Below, piece after piece: positions 18,074-27,249 of a DNA stretch of 64,000 bases. Origin of the DNA: Flavihumibacter profundi (GTDB taxonomy: Bacteria; Bacteroidota; Bacteroidia; Chitinophagales; Chitinophagaceae); contig NZ_JAIQXE010000002.1 of the NCBI RefSeq assembly GCF_020076305.1, positions 186,001-250,000 of the forward strand, in the 5' to 3' direction. Position numbers and translations under genes: made by a program. The notes under the pieces were generated by a model. The model was not told the origin of the DNA and did no database searches. It saw only the letters and a list, made by a program, of their open reading frames with translations. The first letter of the stretch is position 1. Every line of letters begins with the position of its first letter.

Positions 18074-19078
18074 ATGACCGATCTGGTAACTTTATACAAA
18101 GGAATAGATATCCACCAAAGTCACAAGGAGATTTTACAACCAATTTCTATTAACGAAATTGCCAGTCAAATAAAGCTGGGTGATGCAGGCCTGAAAGAAC
18201 TTTGCGCCCAATTGGCAACCATTTTGCGAATGGACAAGTCAGCATATATCCGGCATAAAACAAGGTTGCCATATGTTTGTTGCGGAACGTTTGATGGAAA
18301 TATCCGGAATGGCAGGCCCGCAATCATCGCTGATAATCAAGTTGCGCTTGCTTTTATTTCACCCTCAAGGAAAGGCTTTAAGGTATTGTTCATGCTCGAC
18401 AGTCCGATTACCTTAATGGAGGATTACCGCCAATTTTTCCGAAACTACGCCCTTCATTTTTCCGAAAAAAACGGCTTAGGGAATTATATCGACCAAAAGA
18501 CTTGTGATGCCACTCGTGTTAGTTTTTTATCGTATGATCCGGAATGTTATATGAATTCTTCTGTAGATCCTGTGCAGTGGCAGTTATTCCTGCCTCAACT
18601 GCATGCGGAGGCGTTATCTGGCCAGAATGGGGGACCTGGTAAAGAGGTCTTACAGGGAAATGGGGAAAAAGCACAATTCAAAGAAAAAAGTAATCCATCG
18701 AAAGAATTGCCTGCGGAGGTTTATAAGGCTGTTGTGGAAAGGCTGAATCCAAAGGCACACCGAAAAACGCCTAAACAGGTATTTGTTCCGGAGATTCTGG
18801 AGCAATTGGCGGTTCAGGTTCAGGCAGCAATTATTTTGAAAGGATTCCAGCTTAAGGATATCAAAGACATAAACTATGGCAAAAAGATAGTGATTGCATC
18901 AGGTTTTTTATGGGCAGAGGTTAATATATTTTATGGTAAACGCGGTTTTACTGTGATTAGAAGTCCTAAGGCCAATTCAGATCAAAAGTTGGGCGAACAA
19001 CTTGAATTTTTGATATGGGAAGTGTTGAATCGCCCCGCTGCGGTGGATTATGGAATGCATCCGGATGATCATCAATAG
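18074..19078 (+). CDS. VirE/BT4734-type primase-fold protein, probably inactive
   Basis: 334 residues between cas1 and cas2. RLPYVCCGTF (64-73), FISPSRKGFKVLF (94-106) and CDATRVSFLSYDPECYMN (144-161) match the conserved blocks of the BT4734/VirE N-terminal family, a branch of archaeo-eukaryotic primases. In that family, about 50 residues carrying the SGLIxLDxD metal motif separate the first two blocks; here only about 20 do, and no Asp-x-Asp pair is present. The His expected after the second block is also not obvious. The C-terminal 150 residues are unrecognised. Primase-polymerases associated with Cas1-Cas2 are known in type III systems, so an adaptation role is likely; loss of motif I suggests nucleic-acid binding rather than synthesis. 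Confidence 0.7.
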   Translation: MTDLVTLYKGIDIHQSHKEILQPISINEIASQIKLGDAGLKELCAQLATILRMDKSAYIRHKTRLPYVCCGTFDGNIRNGRPAIIADNQVALAFISPSRKGFKVLFMLDSPITLMEDYRQFFRNYALHFSEKNGLGNYIDQKTCDATRVSFLSYDPECYMNSSVDPVQWQLFLPQLHAEALSGQNGGPGKEVLQGNGEKAQFKEKSNPSKELPAEVYKAVVERLNPKAHRKTPKQVFVPEILEQLAVQVQAAIILKGFQLKDIKDINYGKKIVIASGFLWAEVNIFYGKRGFTVIRSPKANSDQKLGEQLEFLIWEVLNRPAAVDYGMHPDDHQ

Positions 19079-19100
19079 AGGTGATAAGGTAAATAATTTT

Positions 19101-19580
19101 ATGGCCAAACCTAAGACTTACCATGAGTTATTACTGGCTTTGAAAAAGGCCGGAATGAATCGTTCCGCTGCATTGTCAGAGAAAAAAATTTTAACTGATA
19201 AAGATGAATTATTGCCATTATCCGAAAGGGTAGAGAAGATCATTTCACTGTTAAAAAAAGCATCTATGACTCCTGCACATAATACCCTGGGTTTTATCAT
19301 GTATGATATTGAAGACAATAAAGTAAGGAATCATATTGCTAAATACCTGGAGCGTTTAGGTTATGTGCGGATTCAGAAGAGCATATTTTTCGGAAATACC
19401 AATCGTAAGATCCATGAAGATGTTCACCAGGCCTTGAAAGAGATTAATGATTTGTACGAGAACAAGGATAGTATAGTATTTTTGCCCGTAAGTAGCGATG
19501 ATATTAGTAAGTTAAGGTTAATAGGTAAGAATATTGAGTTTCAGGTGATGATGGGATCAAAGAATGTATTATTTATCTGA
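19101..19580 (+). CDS. cas2: Cas2 with a 60-residue N-terminal extension
   Basis: 159 residues from the ATG at 19101; in-frame ATGs at 19050 and 19065 overlap the previous gene and would add 17 or 12 residues. The Cas2 ferredoxin fold starts at NTLGFIMYDIEDNKVRNHIAKYLERLGYVRI, about residue 62, with the conserved Asp in YDIED, and runs through VRIQKSIFFGN to FLPVSSDDISKLRLIG. Normal Cas2 is 85-110 residues, so the Lys- and Leu-rich helical leader (MAKPKTYHELLLALKKAG to ISLLKKASM) is extra. It could bind the neighbouring primase-fold protein or Cas1. The gene ends 125 bp before the first repeat. Confidence 0.85.
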   Translation: MAKPKTYHELLLALKKAGMNRSAALSEKKILTDKDELLPLSERVEKIISLLKKASMTPAHNTLGFIMYDIEDNKVRNHIAKYLERLGYVRIQKSIFFGNTNRKIHEDVHQALKEINDLYENKDSIVFLPVSSDDISKLRLIGKNIEFQVMMGSKNVLFI

Positions 19581-19705
19581 ATAGTATTAATTTTGCAATC
19601 CGAATTTTGCGATAAAAATTGAATTCATTTGGTTAAGTTTAGCATAAATACGGTACATATGCCTTATTATATTATTGGCTGTCAAAGTATTTGTAAAGGG
19701 AAGGC
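19581..19705 (+). promoter_or_regulatory. CRISPR leader
   Basis: 125 bp of AT-rich DNA between the cas2 stop and the first repeat. It contains TAATTTTG at 19588-19595, which fits the Bacteroidota -7 pattern TAnnTTTG, though a matching -33 element is not evident. This end is the leader because repeats here are perfect while the last two at the far end are degenerate, and because the repeat ends in GATTGAGAC on this strand. Confidence 0.6.
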
Positions 19706-22700
19706 CCCAGAATTTATGATCCAGTAAAACAAGGATTGAGACTACCTACTAAATGCATTGCTTCTTTAAATACGCTCACCCAGAATTTATGATCCAGTAA
19801 AACAAGGATTGAGACCTGAATACAAATTCATGAGGGGAAGAGAAGTTAGCCCAGAATTTATGATCCAGTAAAACAAGGATTGAGACGTGTGCCTTGTCCA
19901 GGTTTCATCAGGATCAGTGATCCCCAGAATTTATGATCCAGTAAAACAAGGATTGAGACACACTGCAAGTGTCGCAATCATAACGATTTTCATAACCCAG
20001 AATTTATGATCCAGTAAAACAAGGATTGAGACTGCACACCTTTCTCACTATACTCCACTCCCAGCACCCCCAGAATTTATGATCCAGTAAAACAAGGATT
20101 GAGACCGGGCTGTGCAGCATTGAGTAAAGCTGCTGCTGCTTCCCAGAATTTATGATCCAGTAAAACAAGGATTGAGACACCCACACTTCGACGGTATCGT
20201 ACACTGTTAACTTCCCAGAATTTATGATCCAGTAAAACAAGGATTGAGACTAGATCAGCTTGTCGAAATAAGCTTTCTGGCCCGCCCAGAATTTATGATC
20301 CAGTAAAACAAGGATTGAGACAACTTCTTTGTTCCTTTAAATATCCCGTTGTTATCCCCAGAATTTATGATCCAGTAAAACAAGGATTGAGACTGGTCTT
20401 TCAAAGTGATGGTTGAGCCTACGAGCTCTTCCCAGAATTTATGATCCAGTAAAACAAGGATTGAGACTCCTCGCGCTGCTCGTACGCAGTACCGTCTACG
20501 AGACCCAGAATTTATGATCCAGTAAAACAAGGATTGAGACAAAAGTTATGACTCCCGGTAACGTCGCTGATTTCACCCAGAATTTATGATCCAGTAAAAC
20601 AAGGATTGAGACTGTCCCCTTCAGCGGTTAGCTCAATGTTGTCTACTTCTCCCAGAATTTATGATCCAGTAAAACAAGGATTGAGACCTTAATCTTTTCC
20701 CTGAGTTCAGAGATCACAAAGACCCCAGAATTTATGATCCAGTAAAACAAGGATTGAGACATCTCCTTTCTAAGGTCTTCGGGAACGAAGAACCTCCCAG
20801 AATTTATGATCCAGTAAAACAAGGATTGAGACTGAAACATCGCGTCTGAGCTATCGAAAGCTGCAACGCCCCAGAATTTATGATCCAGTAAAACAAGGAT
20901 TGAGACCAATGCTTTTCTTTGCTTTCCCCTGAATTGTTTCCCCCAGAATTTATGATCCAGTAAAACAAGGATTGAGACAAAATAGTCCAAGTATGTATCT
21001 TCTCCTTTAATTCCCCAGAATTTATGATCCAGTAAAACAAGGATTGAGACACGCTGGCAATTCCGGGTAGTGTCATTCACTATCCCCAGAATTTATGATC
21101 CAGTAAAACAAGGATTGAGACCGATCTCGCGGGCACCGATAGACAGGAAGCTGACAGCCCAGAATTTATGATCCAGTAAAACAAGGATTGAGACCGATCC
21201 TCTGCGTTACTTGCGACGAGCTGCTGCGGCCCCAGAATTTATGATCCAGTAAAACAAGGATTGAGACTGATGCTGGCCGGATCGACAGTGATCAAGGTGC
21301 CATCCCAGAATTTATGATCCAGTAAAACAAGGATTGAGACTCCTGTTTGGTATTCCAAACGGAAGCGATGATAGCCCAGAATTTATGATCCAGTAAAACA
21401 AGGATTGAGACCTTCGTTTATGAATTCTATCGCTTTCATAAATTAGTCCCAGAATTTATGATCCAGTAAAACAAGGATTGAGACAAAGGAAGGAATCACT
21501 TATAACTGGATTTATACCGAACCCAGAATTTATGATCCAGTAAAACAAGGATTGAGACTCAGAAAAGGTAAATTCATGAGGTGAAGAGAAGTTAGCCCAG
21601 AATTTATGATCCAGTAAAACAAGGATTGAGACATAGGTCTTAGCCAGTGCTGCAGTTTCCTGTGCAACAACCCAGAATTTATGATCCAGTAAAACAAGGA
21701 TTGAGACTGATTTTCGGACAACTCAACCCCGTTGACTGTGACTCCCAGAATTTATGATCCAGTAAAACAAGGATTGAGACTTGTTAACCACGGTCATTTG
21801 GTACTTTTTAACGTACCCCAGAATTTATGATCCAGTAAAACAAGGATTGAGACTACCAGATAACAGTATAGAGGAGATTTCCTGAAATCCCCCAGAATTT
21901 ATGATCCAGTAAAACAAGGATTGAGACTCATAGCAAAATTTCTTACCCTTTTTACTTTCGGCCCAGAATTTATGATCCAGTAAAACAAGGATTGAGACTC
22001 CTGGCTGTTCGCCTTGAGGTTATAGATCAGCTTCCCAGAATTTATGATCCAGTAAAACAAGGATTGAGACCCAAGCACTCCGGCGGTTTCGTATATCGCC
22101 TCGCCCCCAGAATTTATGATCCAGTAAAACAAGGATTGAGACGTAGCAACCATGGCATTCATTGAGAGTTCTGGTACATCCCCAGAATTTATGATCCAAT
22201 AAAACAAGGATTGAGACTGAGCTTAGCTCCTGCTGGTCAAAAGGCTCGCTGCGGACCCAGAATTTATGATCCAGTAAAACAAGGATTGAGACTACGAGAG
22301 TAACCAGCGATAACATCAACGTTAACGGACCCAGAATTTATGATCCAGTAAAACAAGGATTGAGACTCCTGTTTGGTATTCCAAACGGAAGCGATGATAG
22401 CCCAGAATTTATGATCCAGTAAAACAAGGATTGAGACCTTCGTTTATGAATTCTATCGCTTTCATAAATTAGTCCCAGAATTTATGATCCAGTAAAACAA
22501 GGATTGAGACTTTTTAGTCTAACCTACTCACATCCCTATTAGGAGGCACCCAGAATTTATGATCCAGTAAAACAAGGATTGAGACATCTCAATCTGCTTA
22601 TTGATAACAGCGGGGATGGCTTCCCAGAATTTATGATCCAGTAAAACAAGGATTGAGACGCCTTGCTGTCTTACTGTACCTTTAAAGTCAAACATCCCAG

Positions 22701-22953
22701 AATTTATGATCCAATAAAACAAGGATTGAGACACATCCTGCTTTGCGTACTTTGTTACGTCGCGAACCGCCCCAGAATTTATGATCCAGTAAAACAAGGA
22801 TTGAGACCTCCTGTGAGTTGGCCTTCAGGTTGTAGATGTACTTGCCCAGAATTTATGATCCAGTAAAACAAGGATTGAGAATACTCTTACTCTGGGAGTG
22901 CTTAATCGAGTACAGCCCCAGAATTTATGATCCACTAAAACAAGGCTTGACAC
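19706..22953 (+). CRISPR. Type III-A CRISPR array: 45 repeats of 37 bp, 44 spacers
   Basis: The repeat starts CCCAGAATTT and ends GGATTGAGAC (37 bp; the full unit is at 19706-19742). Its last eight bases, ATTGAGAC, are a near-standard crRNA 5' tag (usual form ATTGAAAC), giving plus-strand transcription. Spacers are 34-38 bp. Forty-one repeats look identical. Repeats at 22181 and 22696 share G to A at position 19, the one at 22845 ends in A, and the last at 22917 has several changes, so old spacers are at the 3' end. Spacers 23-24 (21341-21447) recur exactly as 37-38 (22367-22473). Spacers 2 and 26 are near-identical over 26 nt, and spacers 8, 32 and 43 map to one coding target. Such a large array with uniform repeats suggests active use. 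Confidence 0.99.
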
Positions 22954-23194
22954 ACTAAATGTTTTATGCAATTGCACTTATACATGAGCATCAGTATATC
23001 CCAACTATTATGGGGTATTTATACTAAATAATAAAGCGAAAACGAAAACATAACAATTGAATTCATTAATTGCAATTGGTAATATTTGCTTCGCGTTATA
23101 TTTTCTGCTATTTTCATATTAATTAGATATTTGCCACCAGTAAATAATGCATTGTATTTCACTTCTCTGATATTCTTATTCGAAACCTTTCATA

Positions 23195-25027
23195 ATGAAC
23201 AAGCCTCCCCTGCTCCTTTCCTTAGGTGCCAATCATGCAGTAGCTATCCAGGCCTACTATTTGTTCCACTCTCAAATCAGTAGTATTCATATACTTGGTA
23301 CCGATAACCCACGTACAAATTACCAGGCACTCGATGAATTTTTTAGCAAGCATTCAATTGATTATACAATCACGATCATTAAAGACTATGGAGAACTTAA
23401 AAGCGTATACGACCACTTGGTTTTTGAAGAGTGTCTTCTTAGGTGGTATCTTCACTATGCAGCTAATGACCTTCCTTTAGTTTGTATATCAGGGGGGATC
23501 AAGAGTATGTCAGCAGCTTTCCAAAAAGTTGCTCAATGGCTGGGCGCTGAAAAGGTGTTTCATACAATCGCAGAAGGCCAACCGGCAAGCATAATAGAGA
23601 TTGAAAACGCGATTGCAGAAAATAAGATAATTACCCTTGATATGGGATCAGAGCCTGGATGGCCGGCCTTTCGTTCTGTTGGTAAGTCCTACCCCGCAAA
23701 GCTTATATCAATTGATGGCAGCAATTCAATGTATTACCTATGGCAACCTGTACATCAGGATTTTCTTCAGGCGATTCAGTCTGCAATTAAAAGAATACAA
23801 AAACTTGTTCACCTGGATGCTTCGGTTGATTTGCCTTTCTCGAGTTTAAATCTATTGCCGGGTGATCGTATGCAATGGTTACAAGAGGAATTACAGATTT
23901 ATACAGACCGAGCGTGGATCTGTTCATTGCCCAAACTTGACCTTCATTGTCACCTTGGTGGATTTGCCAGTTCCGGCGAACTTTTGAAAGCTGTTCGAAG
24001 CCGGGCCCGGGATCCACTTCCCAAAATTGATTTACCTGAGCCGCTAATACCTAAAGGGTGGCCATACCCCAATATTCCCCTCCCGCTCGATGTATATATG
24101 CAACTCGGAAATGCTACTGGCTCTGCACTGTTAAAGGATTCCGGTTGCCTGGATGCTCAAGTGGAATTATTATATGATCATTTCATCAGTCAGGGAATAC
24201 GTTATGCGGAAGTGCGCTGCAGTCCTGATAACTATAAGACTGCAGAAAAAAGCAGTTGGCAGGTGCTGCAGGACATCATCATTTCTTTTCAGGCTTGCAT
24301 GGCTCGCTATAAAGACAGCGAACGCTTCTGTCATGTTAATCTATTACTGATTGCTACCCGGAAAAAAGGCGGAGACAGGAGCAGTATCAGTCGCCACCTG
24401 GCTTTGGCAATTACTGCTACACAACACCAGGAAAAACTTACTGACGATGGCCATTGTAAGGTCGTTGGGGTAGATCTGGCCGGATTTGAAAGCGAGGAAA
24501 CCAGGGCCGGTTATTTTGTTACTGATTTTGTCGGTGTCCACCGATGCGGATTAGCTGTAACTGCGCATGCAGGTGAGAATGACGATTCCGAAGGAATCTG
24601 GCAGGCTGTATTCAATTTGAATGTCAGGCGATTGGGCCATGGACTTAGGCTTCTGGAAGCTCCTGAACTTCTGAAAAGTGTTGCTAATCGTGGTATTGGC
24701 GTTGAAATGTGCCCTTATGCCAATTACCAGATCAGGGGGTTTTATCCGATGGCAGGCAAAGAGAAAGTTTTTTATCCATTGCGCGAATACCTGCAACAAG
24801 GCGTTCTTGTTACTGTTAACACTGATAACATTGGTATTTCTGCTGCAAACATTACTGATAATTTTTTATTCCTCTCCAGCCTCTGCCCGGGAATTACACG
24901 TATGGAAATACTGCAATTGATTCGTAATAGTATTGAGGTGGCGTTTATTTCAAGCTTGTACAAGAAAAAAATGCTGGCTGAAATTGACAAAGCTGTTTTT
25001 ATATCTTGCATTTCACATTTACCCTAA
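23195..25027 (+). CDS. cad1: Cad1, CARF-adenosine deaminase effector
   Basis: 610 residues. The N-terminal 230 form a CARF sensor: LLLSLGANHAVAIQAYYLF is the first strand-loop and LVCISGGIKSMSAAFQKVAQWLGAEKVFHTI the second ligand-binding segment. The C-terminal 370 are an adenosine-deaminase TIM barrel with zinc ligands His251/His253 (DLHCHLGG), HAGE at 458-461 (with His458), His482 (RRLGHG) and Asp544 (TVNTDN). Asn545 stands where many deaminases have a second Asp. Cad1 proteins are reported to bind cyclic oligoadenylate and convert ATP to ITP, arresting infected cells. The array ends 241 bp upstream. A Csm6-like RNase follows after ten bases. Confidence 0.9.
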   Translation: MNKPPLLLSLGANHAVAIQAYYLFHSQISSIHILGTDNPRTNYQALDEFFSKHSIDYTITIIKDYGELKSVYDHLVFEECLLRWYLHYAANDLPLVCISGGIKSMSAAFQKVAQWLGAEKVFHTIAEGQPASIIEIENAIAENKIITLDMGSEPGWPAFRSVGKSYPAKLISIDGSNSMYYLWQPVHQDFLQAIQSAIKRIQKLVHLDASVDLPFSSLNLLPGDRMQWLQEELQIYTDRAWICSLPKLDLHCHLGGFASSGELLKAVRSRARDPLPKIDLPEPLIPKGWPYPNIPLPLDVYMQLGNATGSALLKDSGCLDAQVELLYDHFISQGIRYAEVRCSPDNYKTAEKSSWQVLQDIIISFQACMARYKDSERFCHVNLLLIATRKKGGDRSSISRHLALAITATQHQEKLTDDGHCKVVGVDLAGFESEETRAGYFVTDFVGVHRCGLAVTAHAGENDDSEGIWQAVFNLNVRRLGHGLRLLEAPELLKSVANRGIGVEMCPYANYQIRGFYPMAGKEKVFYPLREYLQQGVLVTVNTDNIGISAANITDNFLFLSSLCPGITRMEILQLIRNSIEVAFISSLYKKKMLAEIDKAVFISCISHLP

Positions 25028-25037
25028 TATTATTTGT

Positions 25038-26459
25038 ATGGATAATTATGTAATCCTGGTCAATATTGGCAACCGTAACATTAAGTACCACGGACAAGGT
25101 TTCGAAAATGATGAGATTCCAAAGAGTCGATTTCTAGAAGTGACAAAATATTTATGGGAAAATGAGGGCGAACAAAAGAATTTGTCTTTAAGCATCCTGC
25201 CGGCTATTCTTGGGAAATATCCCGCTGCTTACTTATACATGTTTTGCACCTTGCAGGAGCCCGTCTTTGAACAGGATACTCATTTCGAAGGTTTGGTTAT
25301 AGAAAGAATGCTAAAGGAAAATAATTCCGTGGGTAATGTAAAAGCAATCACTATGCGGGGAATTCAACCAACCAGTGAAGAGAAATTGATACCATGGTAT
25401 AAAGATACCATCAAACAAATCAGGAAAGAACATGAAACGGCTGCCTTTATTATGTATGATACAGGAGGTACTTATCAGCAAAAAGCTGCTTTAAAAGCTG
25501 TTCTCGAGTTTTATTTTAAGCCAGCTTTCAATAGCCATAGTTCAGTTCGGCATACAGGCTTGTATTTATACCAGGGTATTGATGACCAGTCAGGCGGAAC
25601 AATGATTCAGTTGATTAAGAAAACGGCTTCAGAACAATTACAGCAGTTAACAAACGTAATGTTTCTGGCTGACCATTATAATTATGCTGCAGCATCTGAT
25701 CTCCTGGGTAATACCACCAATCCGTCATTAAGCATGACGTTATCTTACGCAGCATTACGATGGCATAATATGTGGCAGGAAATAGAACGGAAATATTCCC
25801 TTAATAATTTTTCTAAAGCAATAAAGCAACACCCGGTTTTTAATACCATTAGTAAAGACCATAAAAAGAGTTTTGATGACGAGAGTTTAAAAAAAGTTGG
25901 ACTTGGACCAACGGCCTTTCGGCATTGCCGTAACCTGATTGCAAAAAGTTCTGCACAAGCCGAAATTGGCGATTACTCAGGTTCAATATTATCTTTTCAT
26001 CAGTTTATTGAAGGTTTCGTATATGGGTATATTCAAAATAATAGTGAATTTAAAATTTATGACGATTATAGGAATTATAGTGAAAAACTGAAAGACTGGT
26101 TAATTGAAAATGAGAATGATTCATTGCTTGAACGCTTTGGGAGAGTGCCCGGTGGAATCAGTTTTCCGCTGCTGGTTTTCTATGCCCAAAAAATAAGTGA
26201 AAGAAAAAATGGGAATATGCCGCATTTTTTAATTGCCATACAGGAAACGCAATCTATTTTCAGGGGTAAAATGTATAAGTCTTTTAGATTTCTTGATACA
26301 ATCCGGAATGCTATTGCCCATGATGGCGAAGGGGTTACCCCGGCTGAATTCCAGGCTTATTTCCCCTTGGTTGATGAAAGTTTTAAATTGTTTATGAATG
26401 AAGAAGCGAACCCATTCGACCAAATAAATGCTTTGCTGGAGGACTTGATACTGCTATAA
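25038..26459 (+). CDS. Csm6-like CARF-HEPN ribonuclease
   Basis: 473 residues from the ATG ten bases after cad1. The N-terminal strand VILVNIGNRNIKYHG and the later AAFIMYDTGGTYQQKAALKAVLEFYF have the look of a CARF domain. The C-terminal all-helical part carries the HEPN RNase motif R-x4-H, Arg423 to His428, within FLDTIRNAIAHDGEG. Csm6-type dimers are activated by cyclic oligoadenylate and cut RNA non-specifically. This gene and cad1 give two independent outputs from one Cas10 signal. It could alternatively be named Csx1-like; the exact subfamily cannot be settled by eye. Coding potential upstream of 25038 in this frame lies inside cad1 and I do not count it. Confidence 0.8.
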   Translation: MDNYVILVNIGNRNIKYHGQGFENDEIPKSRFLEVTKYLWENEGEQKNLSLSILPAILGKYPAAYLYMFCTLQEPVFEQDTHFEGLVIERMLKENNSVGNVKAITMRGIQPTSEEKLIPWYKDTIKQIRKEHETAAFIMYDTGGTYQQKAALKAVLEFYFKPAFNSHSSVRHTGLYLYQGIDDQSGGTMIQLIKKTASEQLQQLTNVMFLADHYNYAAASDLLGNTTNPSLSMTLSYAALRWHNMWQEIERKYSLNNFSKAIKQHPVFNTISKDHKKSFDDESLKKVGLGPTAFRHCRNLIAKSSAQAEIGDYSGSILSFHQFIEGFVYGYIQNNSEFKIYDDYRNYSEKLKDWLIENENDSLLERFGRVPGGISFPLLVFYAQKISERKNGNMPHFLIAIQETQSIFRGKMYKSFRFLDTIRNAIAHDGEGVTPAEFQAYFPLVDESFKLFMNEEANPFDQINALLEDLILL

Positions 26460-26482
26460 AACATTCAAAAAATAGATTAGAT

Positions 26483-27199
26483 ATGCCTGTTGATGAATTA
26501 GAATTACACCCCTTTTTGGATAGCGGGGAAAGTATTACCGGGCACCGAATGATTGTTGGAACCTTTCCTGTTTATTCAATAACATTACCCGAAACAAACC
26601 ATAAACAAGCATTGGTAAAATCAAGGGGTGATATGCCATTTTTTTATGGAAGCCGCTCAAATAATTGGTGGGACTGGTATAAAGAGTATATTGATTCTGG
26701 AGTTGAAACGCGGATGGCGGAATCTTTGCTTTCAAGTTTGAAGAGGAATGGCATTGCAATTTCAGATGTAATCAGTTCATGTAAAAGGATTGACGAGTCT
26801 TTTATGGATAACCGCCTAAGGGATATAACCTGGAATACAAACTTATCCAAAAGAATTGAAAGAGGTATTGAGCGGATTCTATGTACCGGTAAATCAGATC
26901 AAGGGGCGATGGGGTGGTTAAGGAAGAGGATTTTGATGCCGAATGGTTTTTCTTTTGAATATGATCGTTCTAAAGAACTTCACAATCAGATTCTACAAGA
27001 AATACCTGGTAGTAATCGCAATATTAATCTTATCGCAAATGTTTTGGTAAAGAATGGTAAATCTGTTGAAATTATTGCATTGCCATCTCCAGGTAGTCCT
27101 GAAAGGCGGGTCAATGATTTTGGCAGGGTTGAACATTTGACAACTGAATATTTACGCAAATATTTAAGTGTTTCATTCAATTGGTTTATGCATATGTAA
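26483..27199 (+). CDS. UDG-superfamily, hypoxanthine-DNA glycosylase-like protein
   Basis: 238 residues. Block order matches the family 6 (HDG) branch of uracil-DNA glycosylases: MIVGTFPVYS (motif I region), FFYGSRSNNWWDWY (compare the family's Y-Y/A-H-P-x-N-x-F-W segment, with Asn kept), NGIAISDVISSCKR with a following SFMDNRLRD, IERILCTGK, and finally IIALPSPGSPERRV at the motif II position. This family removes deaminated bases, notably hypoxanthine, from DNA. The gene lies 23 bp after the Csm6-like gene and in the same operon as Cad1, which makes inosine nucleotides. It may protect host DNA from dITP incorporation or attack inosine-containing phage DNA; both are inference. A second such gene is at 35571. 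Confidence 0.65.
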   Translation: MPVDELELHPFLDSGESITGHRMIVGTFPVYSITLPETNHKQALVKSRGDMPFFYGSRSNNWWDWYKEYIDSGVETRMAESLLSSLKRNGIAISDVISSCKRIDESFMDNRLRDITWNTNLSKRIERGIERILCTGKSDQGAMGWLRKRILMPNGFSFEYDRSKELHNQILQEIPGSNRNINLIANVLVKNGKSVEIIALPSPGSPERRVNDFGRVEHLTTEYLRKYLSVSFNWFMHM

Positions 27200-27249
27200 A
27201 CTCTCCCTATGAAAGATAGAATACAGTTGGAATATAAAAGAATAGCCAA

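Noticed and set aside
20688-20795. Spacers 14 and 15 encode faintly similar peptides in reverse complement (VFVISELREKI, FFVPEDLRKEM); spacers 13 and 28 likewise
   Set aside because: Few identities over ten residues and no nucleotide run; cannot be told from chance.
20004-22797. Several minus-strand reading frames across the array, with recurring FYWIINSG or LLDHKFW peptides
   Set aside because: The repeat is open in two minus-strand frames, so repeats plus spacers give chance ORFs. They are not genes.
24933-25037. Upstream extension of the Csm6-like frame into cad1
   Set aside because: It lies inside cad1 coding sequence; the ATG at 25038 begins the first CARF strand.
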